This document shows positions 47,700-57,448 of a stretch of DNA of 64,000 nucleotides, piece by piece; positions within the stretch are counted from its first letter, which is position 1; the number at the start of each line of letters is the position of its first letter. The stretch is taken from assembly GCF_001444405.1 (NCBI RefSeq), contig NZ_CP013187.1:186001-250000 (forward strand), read 5' to 3'. This DNA comes from Pseudoalteromonas phenolica. GTDB taxonomy: Bacteria > Pseudomonadota > Gammaproteobacteria > Enterobacterales > Alteromonadaceae. A model generated the notes under the pieces. It searched no databases and was not told where the DNA came from. It saw nothing but the letters and a program-made list of their open reading frames with translations. Position numbers and translations under genes: made by a program.

Positions 47700-49211
47700 A
47701 TGTCTTTAGCAAAAATTCTTACCCGTGCACAAGTGGGTGTTAAAGCCCCAAAGGTTACAGTGGAAGTTCATTTAAGCAATGGGCTTCCTGCCTTTGTCAT
47801 TGTTGGTCTACCCGAAACCTCTGTAAAAGAGTCTAAGGAGCGAGTACGCTCTGCACTTGTTAATTCAGGCTTTTTGTTCCCTGACCAACGTATAACAGTA
47901 AACTTAGCCCCTGCAGATTTGCCAAAAGAAGGCGGACGATATGACCTTGCTATTGCCATTGGTATCTTGGTTGCTTCTGGTCAAATACAAAATACAGAGA
48001 TAAGTAACTTTGAATTTTTTGGAGAGCTCGCCTTAAGTGGGGAGCTTTCTGCTATCACGGCAATTTTGCCTTCAGTAATGGCTGCGGCACAAGAAAATCA
48101 TGTGACTTATATCCCGAAAGATAATGATCAACTCGCAAGCTTGGTGTCTCAGTCAAATAGAAAATCGGTAACTAGCTTGCAAGAAATTTGGTTAGATTTG
48201 CAAGGGCAGCAATCTCTCCCTTTGAATATCGCATATGACTTTATTTCTGAAGAGCCTATCGAGCAGTTGGATATGAGTGATGTGAAAGGTCAGAAAATAG
48301 CAAAGAGGGTATTAGAAATTGCTGCGGCAGGTGGACATAACCTTCTTTTCTTAGGGCCTCCTGGTACCGGTAAATCTATGTTGGCTCAACGTATCCCAAC
48401 TATCATGCCTCAAATGACCACGCAACAGGCACTTGAAACAGCAGCAGTATATTCTTTAGTAGGGCAGTCGGTTACACATCAAAACTGGTTGAACCGTCCA
48501 TTCAGATCTCCGCACCATACTTGTTCTGCAGTGGCATTGGTGGGGGGGTCATCAAATCCGAAGCCGGGTGAGATATCATTAGCGCATAACGGAATTTTGT
48601 TTCTAGATGAATTGCCTGAGTTTGATCGAAAAGTATTAGATTCATTAAGAACACCTATGGAGACGGGAGAAGTCACCATTTCTCGTGCTGCTAGGCAAGT
48701 CGATTTTCCTGCTAATTTTCAGTTGGTTGCTGCACTAAATCCTAGCCCAACAGGGCATCATAGCGATAAGCGTGCGACACCTGATCAAGTGTTAAAATAC
48801 CTATCTAAAGTATCTGGACCATTTCTGGATAGAATAGATCTGCAAGTAGAATTACCAAGGCTAACAACTGAAGAGCTTCAGTCTACTCAACCAGAAGAGT
48901 CGAGCGCAGAAATCCGTATTCGGGTAGAGAAAGCGGTTCAGTTTGCTTATAGAAGACAAGGGAAAAACAACGTCTCATTGTCAACTAAAGAGCTGCAATT
49001 GCATTGTGCTTTATCAGAAGCTGACTCAATATTTTTGGGGAAGGCTGCTGATAAGTTAGCTTTATCACCACGTTCTTATCATAAAGTTTTGAAAGTAGCA
49101 CGCACTATTGCTGATCTGAACTTACAGGAAGAGATAGATCTGGCCTCACTTAAAGAGGCGTTAAGCTATCGCGCTTTTGAGCGATTACTTGCTCAGTTAA
49201 CCGCGTATTAA
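47700..49211 (+). CDS. comM: YifB/ComM-family AAA+ helicase
   Basis: 503 residues from the ATG at 47700 behind ACAAGGAT (frame starts at 47688). N-terminal Lon-S5-like domain (NLAPADLPKEGGRYDLAIA), then Mg-chelatase-type AAA+ core: Walker A FLGPPGTGKSMLAQR near residue 220, Walker B ILFLDELPEF, arginine-finger region, and C-terminal Mg_chelatase_C helices. Known ComM proteins are hexameric branch-migration helicases that aid integration of transformed DNA. Its 3' end overlaps the convergent response regulator by 4 nt. Confidence 0.92.
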   Translation: MSLAKILTRAQVGVKAPKVTVEVHLSNGLPAFVIVGLPETSVKESKERVRSALVNSGFLFPDQRITVNLAPADLPKEGGRYDLAIAIGILVASGQIQNTEISNFEFFGELALSGELSAITAILPSVMAAAQENHVTYIPKDNDQLASLVSQSNRKSVTSLQEIWLDLQGQQSLPLNIAYDFISEEPIEQLDMSDVKGQKIAKRVLEIAAAGGHNLLFLGPPGTGKSMLAQRIPTIMPQMTTQQALETAAVYSLVGQSVTHQNWLNRPFRSPHHTCSAVALVGGSSNPKPGEISLAHNGILFLDELPEFDRKVLDSLRTPMETGEVTISRAARQVDFPANFQLVAALNPSPTGHHSDKRATPDQVLKYLSKVSGPFLDRIDLQVELPRLTTEELQSTQPEESSAEIRIRVEKAVQFAYRRQGKNNVSLSTKELQLHCALSEADSIFLGKAADKLALSPRSYHKVLKVARTIADLNLQEEIDLASLKEALSYRAFERLLAQLTAY

Positions 49212-49912
49212 GTAGATAGCATGTAGCCTTTACCGCGAACAGTAACGATGCGTTTTTGCTCTTTTTCGTCGCCTAGCTTCTTACGTAATCGGCCGATAAG
49301 TACGTCAACCGTTCGGTCACTAGGGCTCCAGTCTGGTTGGCCGATATCTTCAGAGATTTTTTCTCGAGAAGTCGCCTTACCTGCATTCGCGATTAAACAA
49401 ATAAGTACTTTGTGCTCAGCTTCAGTTAATCGTGATTCTTCAGCTGCACCATTAATTAATGTGCGATTATCAGGGTGAAGTTTAAAGTCAGCGTATTCAA
49501 TAAACTCTTCAGATTCATCGTCATCATTTGCAATCGTTAAGCGTTTGCATAAAGCGCGCATTCTTAATTCAAGCTCTAGCAGGTCAACAGGTTTACAAAC
49601 ATAGTCATCAGCGCCTTGTGCCAAGCCTGCAATTCTATCAGCTTGTGAATCTCGACTGGATAGCATGATAACGCCGATATCTGTCAAGGTATTGAGCTCT
49701 TTTGCTAATGCTAAACCATCAATTGCTGGTAGCACAATATCGACAATAGCAAGTACGAAGCGATCTTGTACTTGAGTAGCTTTCTGGACCCTGTCTAACG
49801 CAGTTGCACCGGTACTATCAATTTCGATGCTAAATTCTGTTTCAGCAAAATGGCTTATAATGCGTTTTGCTAAAAGTTCATCATCTTCTACTAATAATAC
49901 TTTGATACTCAT
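49208..49912 (-). CDS. Orphan OmpR-family response regulator
   Basis: 234 residues. Receiver: acidic cluster Glu9-Asp10-Asp11, phospho-acceptor Asp58 (AIVDIVLP), Ser85/Ser86 and Lys107 (YVCKPVD). C-terminal winged helix with SDRTVDVLIGRLRKKLGD and VRGKGYML. No histidine kinase gene is adjacent, so the partner is elsewhere. A 26-bp palindrome lies 82 bp upstream of its start and could be its operator. Confidence 0.93.
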   Translation of the reverse strand: MSIKVLLVEDDELLAKRIISHFAETEFSIEIDSTGATALDRVQKATQVQDRFVLAIVDIVLPAIDGLALAKELNTLTDIGVIMLSSRDSQADRIAGLAQGADDYVCKPVDLLELELRMRALCKRLTIANDDDESEEFIEYADFKLHPDNRTLINGAAEESRLTEAEHKVLICLIANAGKATSREKISEDIGQPDWSPSDRTVDVLIGRLRKKLGDEKEQKRIVTVRGKGYMLST

Positions 49913-49993
49913 AGGTCAGCTATCTATTCAATAATTACGTATATATTAGCACTGTGAAAACATTGCTGAGAAGTGAATAATGACAATTTGTAA

Positions 49994-50019
49994 CAATTGC
50001 ATAAACATTTATGCAATTG
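49994..50019. promoter_or_regulatory. 26-bp perfect-arm palindrome
   Basis: Arms CAATTGCATAAA and TTTATGCAATTG around a 2-bp CA centre. It lies between the divergently positioned response-regulator start and the S9 peptidase end. No T tract, so a protein-binding site is more likely than a terminator. Confidence 0.5.
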
Positions 50020-50035
50020 GATCTGCTTGGTGTAA

Positions 50036-50075
50036 TAAAAATAGTCCGCCTTAGAGTGCATACCCTTAGGCGAAC
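50036..50075 (-). terminator. Terminator of S9 peptidase gene
   Basis: On the minus strand GTTCGCCTAAG pairs with CTAAGGCGGAC (two imperfect positions), followed by TATTTTTATT. Confidence 0.7.
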
Positions 50076-50090
50076 ATAAATTATGCATAC

Positions 50091-52541
50091 TTATTTATAA
50101 ATATACTGCCACCATTGTGGTTGGTCTTTTAAGTGCATATCAAAATAAGCCAGCATGGTATCCCACCAGTGGAAGCGACGGTCACGGGCAAATACTTGGT
50201 GATCTGTGCCTTTATACTCAATCAATTCTACGTCTTTGCCAAGTAACTTAAGTGCCGTATACATGTTGTGGCTTTCGCCTGGAGGCACGTTGGTATCAGC
50301 ATCACCATGGATAAGTAATAACGGTGAGTTTACTTTGTCAGCATGGAAAACTGGGCTGTGATCAGAGTAAAGTTTCGGGTTATTCCATGGGAAACTGTTT
50401 TTCGAAGCTTCGCCAGAGTATAGGTAGCCCCACCAACCTTGACCCCAATAAGAGGTAATGTTTGAAATACCTGCGTGAGAAATCGACGCGCTGAATAGGT
50501 CTGTTTTAGTTGCAAGCAACATCGTCATAAAGCCGCCGTAAGATGCACCTAAGTTACCTACTTTGTCTTTATTTACATAAGGGTGTGCCGCTAAGAATTT
50601 TTTCGTGCCTTCGATAATATCGTTTGCAGTGTACTCACCCCATGCATTCACATGCTTAGCAGAGAATTCTTGACCAAAGCCTGTCGCACCAGTTGGTTGT
50701 AGAACATACACAACATAACCTTGTGCTGCCCATAGGTTAAACGGATAACGACCCGTAAAGCCTCGAGAAACAGGTGATGTACCGCCATAGTAGTAAACTA
50801 GAGCAGGGTACTGCTTATTTTCATCTAGGTTATGAGGCGTGTATACGCGACCCTTAATCTCAACACCTTCTTTATTGGTGAAGTTAAATTCAGATAGGGT
50901 TGCGATTTCGCTATTGTCATAAGCTAGTGCTTTTGAATCCCACAGTGTTTTAGCGCGGTTTTTAGAAATATCTAAGCGTTTTAATTGCTGAGGGTGAGAT
51001 GCTTGTGTGCCAGTCACAAGTAAATCAGGGTTGCGCTCGTCAGAAATACTGAATCTGCCAACGACATCAAAGCCTGTTTTTAGTTTAGTGAAACGAGCTT
51101 TGCTTTCATCGTATAAATACAGTTGTTGCGTATCGCGCTCAGTCACTTTAATCACGACATCATCATTGCGTAATACTTGCATTGAACCAATGGCAGGGTC
51201 GAACGATTTACTCAATGCTTTGGCATTTTTACCTTGGCGGTCTAGCTTATATAGCTGGCCATCGTAGTTGTTCGCAAGCATATTCTCTGGAATAGCACGG
51301 CCTAAACCATTCGCAAAATCAGGGCCAGCAACCACATAAATGCCATCATCTGCATATTTCGCTGAGCTAAATGTACGGTATTGACCAAGTACAGTCTGCT
51401 GGTTGTCTTTTAAATTAACTTCTACAAGCTCTGTCAGCATGTGAGGCGGTTTAGCATAATCGCTAGGATTACGCGTCACTAAGATTGTGCCTGCTTTATT
51501 ATCAAAATCGGCCAATGAGTGACTCAACTTGCCTTCAGTGATTGGGTTAATAAAACCGGAGTTAATGTCTAACATGAAGATTTGGCTGTTATTACGTGCA
51601 TAAGACCAGCGGTCTTCTAACCCTCTGAAGTGTTTAACTAATGTGTGCTTACTTTTATCTGACTTAGACCAAGCAAATACAAGCGTGTTGTTGTCGAAGT
51701 ACTGGAAGCCATATGCGCCATCTAGTTGTTCAGCGACCACTTTCTCTTCTAAGTCTTTAAGGTTTAAAACTGTAACGGCTTTATTGCGAACAAATACGAC
51801 CTGTTTGCTATCTGCGCGCCATTTAATTTGATTTGCAGATAAGCCGTCAAAGCGGTAAAGCACTTTACCCTCTTCATCGGTTAACGTTGTTTTGTTAATG
51901 GCTTTATTACCATGATTACTCTGGTAATGACGCTCAGTAACAACATAGTATTCGCCGTTTGGAGAAATCGATACAGAGTTGATCGTTGGCGCATCAAAAA
52001 GTTGCTTAGCTGAAAGCGCACGAGTTTCTTTTGTCGTCAATGTAATAATGTCATGTTCTGCTTTAGGTAGGTATTCTAGCGAGACTTTTTTCCAGTCATC
52101 AGCTTGTTCTACCACGATCACAACTTGGTGGTCGCCTGTGACCGCATTGATGTCGTATTCTTTACTGCCAGATAAGGTTTCACCATTTAAAAATACATGG
52201 GCTTTTTCGATACCATTAAGCTTTAACTTACCTTGTACAAAACGCTCTGCCGAGAAGTTGAATTTAATCGCTTGCAGTCCCGCAATCGTCAGATCATTCA
52301 CGTCACCAAGCGGTTGCCAAGTCACTTTTTTTCCTAATATCGACAGTGTTTTTGAATCACTTTGTAATTTAGGTAATAAGTTATTAATGATAGCAGCTTG
52401 GTAAGGCGTATTATTTGGCTTGATTGTTGCTGTATCAGCAAGAGGTCCAATAAACTTTACTTTATTTGCGTCTAGCTCTGCAGCGACAAGTTGCGTAGAC
52501 AGTGCCGAAAATAGTAAAGTGGCGACCGTTGTTAATTTCAT
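50091..52541 (-). CDS. S9-family peptidase (prolyl oligopeptidase/DPP-like), exported
   Basis: 816 residues from the ATG at 52541 (AGGTG upstream); the extra 16 residues of the longer frame would hide the signal peptide MKLTTVATLLFSALSTQLVA. A beta-propeller region (about 180-540) precedes the alpha/beta-hydrolase domain with nucleophile Ser667 in GASYGGFM, Asp in HGDADTNVPP and His in GTDHQVFA. Likely a periplasmic or secreted serine peptidase releasing dipeptides or acylated residues from peptides, consistent with peptide scavenging by marine bacteria. Monocistronic. Confidence 0.92.
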   Translation of the reverse strand: MKLTTVATLLFSALSTQLVAAELDANKVKFIGPLADTATIKPNNTPYQAAIINNLLPKLQSDSKTLSILGKKVTWQPLGDVNDLTIAGLQAIKFNFSAERFVQGKLKLNGIEKAHVFLNGETLSGSKEYDINAVTGDHQVVIVVEQADDWKKVSLEYLPKAEHDIITLTTKETRALSAKQLFDAPTINSVSISPNGEYYVVTERHYQSNHGNKAINKTTLTDEEGKVLYRFDGLSANQIKWRADSKQVVFVRNKAVTVLNLKDLEEKVVAEQLDGAYGFQYFDNNTLVFAWSKSDKSKHTLVKHFRGLEDRWSYARNNSQIFMLDINSGFINPITEGKLSHSLADFDNKAGTILVTRNPSDYAKPPHMLTELVEVNLKDNQQTVLGQYRTFSSAKYADDGIYVVAGPDFANGLGRAIPENMLANNYDGQLYKLDRQGKNAKALSKSFDPAIGSMQVLRNDDVVIKVTERDTQQLYLYDESKARFTKLKTGFDVVGRFSISDERNPDLLVTGTQASHPQQLKRLDISKNRAKTLWDSKALAYDNSEIATLSEFNFTNKEGVEIKGRVYTPHNLDENKQYPALVYYYGGTSPVSRGFTGRYPFNLWAAQGYVVYVLQPTGATGFGQEFSAKHVNAWGEYTANDIIEGTKKFLAAHPYVNKDKVGNLGASYGGFMTMLLATKTDLFSASISHAGISNITSYWGQGWWGYLYSGEASKNSFPWNNPKLYSDHSPVFHADKVNSPLLLIHGDADTNVPPGESHNMYTALKLLGKDVELIEYKGTDHQVFARDRRFHWWDTMLAYFDMHLKDQPQWWQYIYK

Positions 52542-52650
52542 TGATGCACCTATTGTAGGGAAAATAATTGCCCCAATATAGCACATCAAATTAAATCTTC
52601 AGCAGAGTTGCGATTAAGTCGCGAGAGTCTGCGAAATTAAGGAGTTTAGG

Positions 52651-53727
52651 TTGTTTCTGTTATTCAGTTACATGTTTCTGGCCATTGCCATTTCATTTCT
52701 ATGTTCGGTGATGGAGGCGGTGTTACTCAGTATTACACCAAGTCATGTGGCTATATTAAAAAAAGATAAACCGGTACTGGCTCAGCGAGTACAACGTTTA
52801 AAAGACAATATTGATAAGCCATTATCAGCTATCTTAACCTTAAATACGGTTGCGCATACTGCGGGGGCTGCGGGTGTTGGTGCGCAGGCGGCCGCGGTAT
52901 TTGGTGATGCTGCTGTGGGTATTGCGTCTGCTGTGATGACGTTATTGGTATTGGTGCTTTCAGAAATTATTCCTAAGACATTGGGTGCAACTTATTGGCG
53001 TGGGTTAACGCCAATTGTGTCGTTAGCCCTAACTTGGATGGTTCGTATTCTTAAGCCATTTGTGTGGTTGTCAGATCAGCTCACTAAATTAATTGGTTCT
53101 AAACAAGACGAAGCGCACTTTATTCGTCAAGAAATTGAAGCTATGGCTGAAATGGGTAGCGAGGCAGGTGCACTGCAACAAGAAGAAAGCGAGACGATCC
53201 GTAGTTTATTACAGTTCAGACATGCCAAACTTGAAAACGTTATGACACCACGAACTGTGCTTTTTAAAGTGCACAAAGATATGACGGTTAACGAGTATTT
53301 ATCTGAGCATGGCTCGGTGTCATTCTCTCGTATTTTGGTCTATTCAGAGAATACCGATGACATTATTGGCTTTGTGCATAAGAACGACATTATGTTGGCC
53401 TTCCATCGCTTAGGGGAAGACTACAAAATCGGAAAGTTAGTGAAGCCGATTTATACTGTGCCTGAGACGCTAGGTGCGCCAGTGCTGTTCCAAGCATTAT
53501 TAGAAAAGCGTATCCATATTGCGCTGATCATCGATGAGTATGGTGATGTGCAAGGTATCGTCACCCTTGAAGATATGATTGAGTCATTAATGGGCATGGA
53601 TATTGTTGATGAACGTGAGCAATCGACCAATATGCAGCAAGCCGCAAAACAAAAATGGCGTGACCGTGTCGACGGGCATTCACATTTAATTGAAGCTGAT
53701 ACAGAGGAAGATCAGCCTAAGAATTAA
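52651..53727 (+). CDS. CNNM/CorC-type transporter (DUF21 + CBS pair)
   Basis: 358 residues from TTG with AAGGAG upstream; ATG at 52672 is an alternative. DUF21 membrane domain with about four hydrophobic segments (residues about 1-150, includes ILTLNTVAHTAGAAGVGAQ and SEIIPKTLGA), then a CBS pair (VMTPRTVLFKV; IALIIDEYGDVQGIVTLEDMIESLMG). No CorC_HlyC C-terminal domain is evident. The family exports Mg2+ or Co2+; older annotations say hemolysin. Overlaps the convergent REC-EAL gene by 11 nt. Confidence 0.9.
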   Translation: MFLLFSYMFLAIAISFLCSVMEAVLLSITPSHVAILKKDKPVLAQRVQRLKDNIDKPLSAILTLNTVAHTAGAAGVGAQAAAVFGDAAVGIASAVMTLLVLVLSEIIPKTLGATYWRGLTPIVSLALTWMVRILKPFVWLSDQLTKLIGSKQDEAHFIRQEIEAMAEMGSEAGALQQEESETIRSLLQFRHAKLENVMTPRTVLFKVHKDMTVNEYLSEHGSVSFSRILVYSENTDDIIGFVHKNDIMLAFHRLGEDYKIGKLVKPIYTVPETLGAPVLFQALLEKRIHIALIIDEYGDVQGIVTLEDMIESLMGMDIVDEREQSTNMQQAAKQKWRDRVDGHSHLIEADTEEDQPKN

Positions 53728-54925
53728 AGTTTGTCATCCTAAGCCAAGAATGTATCCAACGGATGAGTTCGTTCTTGGCTTTAGGTTTGCCAATTAAAAA
53801 CCCCTGCATCAGTAAATCATGCTTGTATCGCTCTAGGTATTGTAATTCTTCAATTCTTTCTACCCCTTCGGCAACGACTTTGAAGCCTTCTTTTATTGCT
53901 AAATCGACCAAGCTTTTAGTGATGACTTGGGAGAAGTAATCAGAGTCAATGTGAGTGATCAAAGAGCGATCTATTTTTATTTCTGTAAAAGGCAGAGACT
54001 TTAACTGGTTGATGTTTGTAAAGCCAGTGCCGAAGTCATCAAGAGAAATGTCAAATCCATGCATTCTGAGTCGATTGAGTGTTTCTAGTTGATTTGCATT
54101 TGCAAGAGGCTTTTGTTCCGTAATTTCTAAAATGATATCACTAGGCTTGAGGTGATTCAGTTCAAGTATGAGAGATAGTTTAGCCGGGCAGTTCATATCT
54201 TCCAATTGAATAGGAGATAAATTAAATGCCAGCTTACATGGGTTGGGAAGTTCTTCTTTAAGCGCTTCATATTCTGCTGTGGCTTTTTCAAAAAGCTGAA
54301 ATGTCACTAGGTTGATTAAATCTAAATCTTCTGCAACGTCAATAAACCTTGCTGGCAGAATGGTAAAACCATGTTGCTCTGAAACAATGCGAGCGAGCAC
54401 TTCAAGGCTTTCAATCTGCTGGGTTGCACGGTTGACCTTAGGTTGATAGAAAGGGGTGATCTCACTATTACTCAATGCATGGAGTAACTCAGCTTCACTG
54501 ATGAGTTGACCATCTTCAGTTTGAGGTCGAGTCAATGTATTGAGTTTTTTTAGTAGTCTCTCGACTTCAACCAGTTGTATTGGTTTAGCAATGTTACCTA
54601 ACAGTAAAGCACGGTTTTGCCTTGCAAGATTCGACGCGAGATCAATAATACGGCGATCCATTTCTGAAATAATTATTACACCGCCTTGATAGCCATTCTG
54701 ACCAAGCTGTCTTATAAGCTCCATACCATCCATTTCAGGCATGTTTAAGTCGGTGAAAATGGCATCAAATGGCTCAGCTTGTTTTTCGACAAGTGATAAA
54801 GCGTCTTGCGCTGACTCGCAACAGGTCACATGTTCAACTCCCAACTCAGCCAAGATGGCCTGCATGACCATAAGTATTGCTTGTGAATCGTCAACAACCA
54901 AAATACGCTGTGTTTTAAAGCTCAT
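53717..54925 (-). CDS. Response regulator with EAL domain
   Basis: 402 residues. Receiver (about 5-125) with Asp12-Asp13 and acceptor Asp59 (IFTDLNMPEMDG), then EAL phosphodiesterase domain (about 150-395). The signature is EVLAR rather than EALAR, which keeps the ExLxR pattern; LAFNLSPIQL, LEITEQKP, DDFGTGF, EIKIDRSL and VVAEGVE are present, so c-di-GMP hydrolysis is likely. No cognate kinase adjacent. Cytoplasmic, no membrane segment. Confidence 0.93.
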   Translation of the reverse strand: MSFKTQRILVVDDSQAILMVMQAILAELGVEHVTCCESAQDALSLVEKQAEPFDAIFTDLNMPEMDGMELIRQLGQNGYQGGVIIISEMDRRIIDLASNLARQNRALLLGNIAKPIQLVEVERLLKKLNTLTRPQTEDGQLISEAELLHALSNSEITPFYQPKVNRATQQIESLEVLARIVSEQHGFTILPARFIDVAEDLDLINLVTFQLFEKATAEYEALKEELPNPCKLAFNLSPIQLEDMNCPAKLSLILELNHLKPSDIILEITEQKPLANANQLETLNRLRMHGFDISLDDFGTGFTNINQLKSLPFTEIKIDRSLITHIDSDYFSQVITKSLVDLAIKEGFKVVAEGVERIEELQYLERYKHDLLMQGFLIGKPKAKNELIRWIHSWLRMTNFNS

Positions 54926-55064
54926 AAAATCACTCCCTGAGATTGGTTTAGATCATTAAGTTTAGAACAGCGAAATAAAAATAACCAAGTTGAGATCAAA
55001 AAATGATGGTTTGTCACTGATGGTTTTTGTTGGGATAATAGAAAAAAACTTCAGTTTTACCATC

Positions 55065-56078
55065 ATGACTCGGATCGAACTTAATGTGGCTGGACAGCCA
55101 ATTTCTCTGATTTTCAATCAACAACAAATCATTCAGGTTTTTCACCAACAGCAAGCCTTAGTATTAGAATCGGAATCTGAGCATCTACAAAGTTGTCAGA
55201 TAAACGAACATGCTGTGAATTTTAATACCTCACAGCTTGCAGAAGGGCTGCTAGGTATTGCTGTAAACGCACAGCCCCCTCAGTGGCTAGAGGTACCTCA
55301 CCAACAAACCGAAAATAAGCGCGGCTGGCTAGGGTTGGCGATGCTTACCTTTAAAATTTTCAAAAGTGCTAAGGTTGTAAAGGCAGCACTTGCAGGTGCG
55401 TCAGTTGCGGGATATGCCTGGCTATTTTCATTAGAGTTTGCTCTGATGATCATTGCCTGTTTAGTGGTACATGAATATGGTCATGTGCGTGCGATGAAGT
55501 ACTTTGGTATAAAGACAAAAGGTATCTATTTAATTCCTTTCGTTGGGGGCTTAGCTGTCAGCGATGAGAAGATTACTACACGTTGGCAAGATGTGGTGAT
55601 CTCTTTAATGGGTCCTGCATTTGGTTTAATAACATCAGTGTTGGGAGTGGTGCTTTATTATGCCACTGAGATGGAAATTTTTGCCGGTGTTGCCGTACTC
55701 AGTGCACTACTTAACTTATTTAATTTATTACCTATTCTACCTTTAGATGGCGGTCACGTACTAAAAAGTATCAGCTTCTCTATGCGTTCTTGGGTGGGTC
55801 TCTTAGCCTGTTTTGGTGGGGTGTTACTGGGACTCTACATCAGTTGGACATTTGGTTTGATGCTACTGGTATTTTTTATCTTTATAGGCTGTTTAGAGAT
55901 AGTGTTTGAGTGGCGTGAGCGTCATATTTCTCATCTGTTACCCCTTGATAGATATGGCCAGATTGTCTCAGCGCTGATGTATGTGGTGGTAGCTGTAGGG
56001 CACATTGCAGTGATGATGCACTTTGCAGATTCAGACAATGTGATTTTAAGCTTACCAATGAAGATCTTATCGAATTAG
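55065..56078 (+). CDS. Site-2-protease-like M50 metallopeptidase
   Basis: 337 residues from the ATG at 55065; the frame runs to 54990 and no good ribosome-binding site marks either. Residues 1-95 are a soluble, non-recognised N-terminal domain; then several TMs with zinc motif HEYGH (His136-Glu137, His140) and the partner motif ILPLDGGH, which supplies the third ligand. Family members cleave membrane proteins within the bilayer. No PDZ domain and no anti-sigma factor neighbour. Substrate unknown. Confidence 0.88.
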   Translation: MTRIELNVAGQPISLIFNQQQIIQVFHQQQALVLESESEHLQSCQINEHAVNFNTSQLAEGLLGIAVNAQPPQWLEVPHQQTENKRGWLGLAMLTFKIFKSAKVVKAALAGASVAGYAWLFSLEFALMIIACLVVHEYGHVRAMKYFGIKTKGIYLIPFVGGLAVSDEKITTRWQDVVISLMGPAFGLITSVLGVVLYYATEMEIFAGVAVLSALLNLFNLLPILPLDGGHVLKSISFSMRSWVGLLACFGGVLLGLYISWTFGLMLLVFFIFIGCLEIVFEWRERHISHLLPLDRYGQIVSALMYVVVAVGHIAVMMHFADSDNVILSLPMKILSN

Positions 56079-56084
56079 GTATGT

Positions 56085-56120
56085 ATGTCGCCGTTGATGA
56101 TTTTAACGGCGACATCTTTT
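56085..56120. terminator. Bidirectional terminator
   Basis: ATGTCGCCGTT / AACGGCGACAT stem, T run on the plus side, between convergent M50 and AtoE genes. Confidence 0.88.
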
Positions 56121-56137
56121 CTGTCACTCTGCACTAT

Positions 56138-57448
56138 TTAAGCGAAGGTGAGTATTGCAGCAATGATAATGCCACTCACTGCTAACTGGATCAGACAAAA
56201 ACCCATGATATCTTTGGCCTTTAAGCCTGCAATTGCTAGCACAGGCAATGCCCAAAATGGTTGAATGAGGTTAGTCCAAGCGTCACCCCAAGCCACAGCC
56301 ATCGCCACGCGGTTTATCTCAGCGCCTAACTCTATCGCTGCAGGTAAAACAATCGGCGCTTGCACAGCCCATTGACCGCCACCTGAAGGGACAAAAATAT
56401 TCACCAAGCCGGCACTAATAAAGCTCCAAAACGGCAATGTATCTGCGCTACTCATTGAGACAAAGACATTGGAAATTTGTTGAGCAAGACCTGAGTCTTT
56501 CATGATAGCCATGATCCCAGCATAAAAAGGGAATTGAATAATAATACCGGCACCGCCGCTCACTGCTTCTTGTAAGCTTTTTAGCAAATTGGCAGGCGTT
56601 TGATGAAGCAAAATAGCCAAAAATAAGAATAAGCCGATCACACTATTTAGATTGAGCCCACCACCGAGCGCAATAAAGTAATAGCCCATATAACCACAGC
56701 CTAAGGTGCCAATGAGTATACCAAGTAACTTACTGTGTTCTAGTTTTTCAGCTGGGGTATTGATGCTAACAACCGCAGCCTTTTTTTCTTCAAGCTTATC
56801 TTTTTCAACAATGATTTGTTGATCTTTAGGAGGAAGTAGTAAAGCATTTAGAATAGGGAGTACAATCAGTAAAACTGCCATTAAGATTAAATTAAAATGC
56901 GCAAACAGGGTATCTTGCGTTGTAATCATTCCAATACTGTCGCTAGAAAAGTGGCCATCAGTCGCAATGGTTAAAGGCACTGAACCCGATAACCCGCCAT
57001 GCCAAACAATAAAACCAGAATAGGCACTGGCGACTAATACGCGGTAATCTACTTGCACATGGCGAGCGAGCGCTTTTGCAAATAATGCCCCGATAACTAA
57101 CCCAAACCCCCAGTTTATCCAACTGGCAAGCATCGATACTAAGGTCACCATGACAATTGCCGTAGAACCTGAGTTGGCTTTTTGCGCGAGTTTATCAAGC
57201 AGCGACTTACAAACAGGTGTACTGGCTAGCATAAAGCCCGCAACGAGTACCATTAACATCTGCATAGCAAAGGTCAGCAGTGCCCAAAAGCCTTGGCCCC
57301 AAGACGTGACGGCTTGTTCAAATGAAAAAGGGGTCAGGGTGATACTGAGTGATAAAACAACCAGTGTTAATAAAAGTACGATAACGTAGGGGTCGGGTAA
57401 GTAACGTTCAACCAATTTAGTAACGGGTCGAGAGAGTTTAAAAAGCAT
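56138..57448 (-). CDS. AtoE-family short-chain fatty acid transporter
   Basis: 436 residues, about 11-12 TMs. VERYLPDPYVIVLLLTLVV at the N-terminus, SWINWGFGLVIGA, YSGFIVWHGGLSGSVPL and VPSGGGQWAVQAPIV are hallmarks of the AtoE (TIGR00366-type) family, which imports acetoacetate or short-chain fatty acids in E. coli. No acetoacetate-degradation genes are beside it. Confidence 0.9.
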   Translation of the reverse strand: MLFKLSRPVTKLVERYLPDPYVIVLLLTLVVLSLSITLTPFSFEQAVTSWGQGFWALLTFAMQMLMVLVAGFMLASTPVCKSLLDKLAQKANSGSTAIVMVTLVSMLASWINWGFGLVIGALFAKALARHVQVDYRVLVASAYSGFIVWHGGLSGSVPLTIATDGHFSSDSIGMITTQDTLFAHFNLILMAVLLIVLPILNALLLPPKDQQIIVEKDKLEEKKAAVVSINTPAEKLEHSKLLGILIGTLGCGYMGYYFIALGGGLNLNSVIGLFLFLAILLHQTPANLLKSLQEAVSGGAGIIIQFPFYAGIMAIMKDSGLAQQISNVFVSMSSADTLPFWSFISAGLVNIFVPSGGGQWAVQAPIVLPAAIELGAEINRVAMAVAWGDAWTNLIQPFWALPVLAIAGLKAKDIMGFCLIQLAVSGIIIAAILTFA

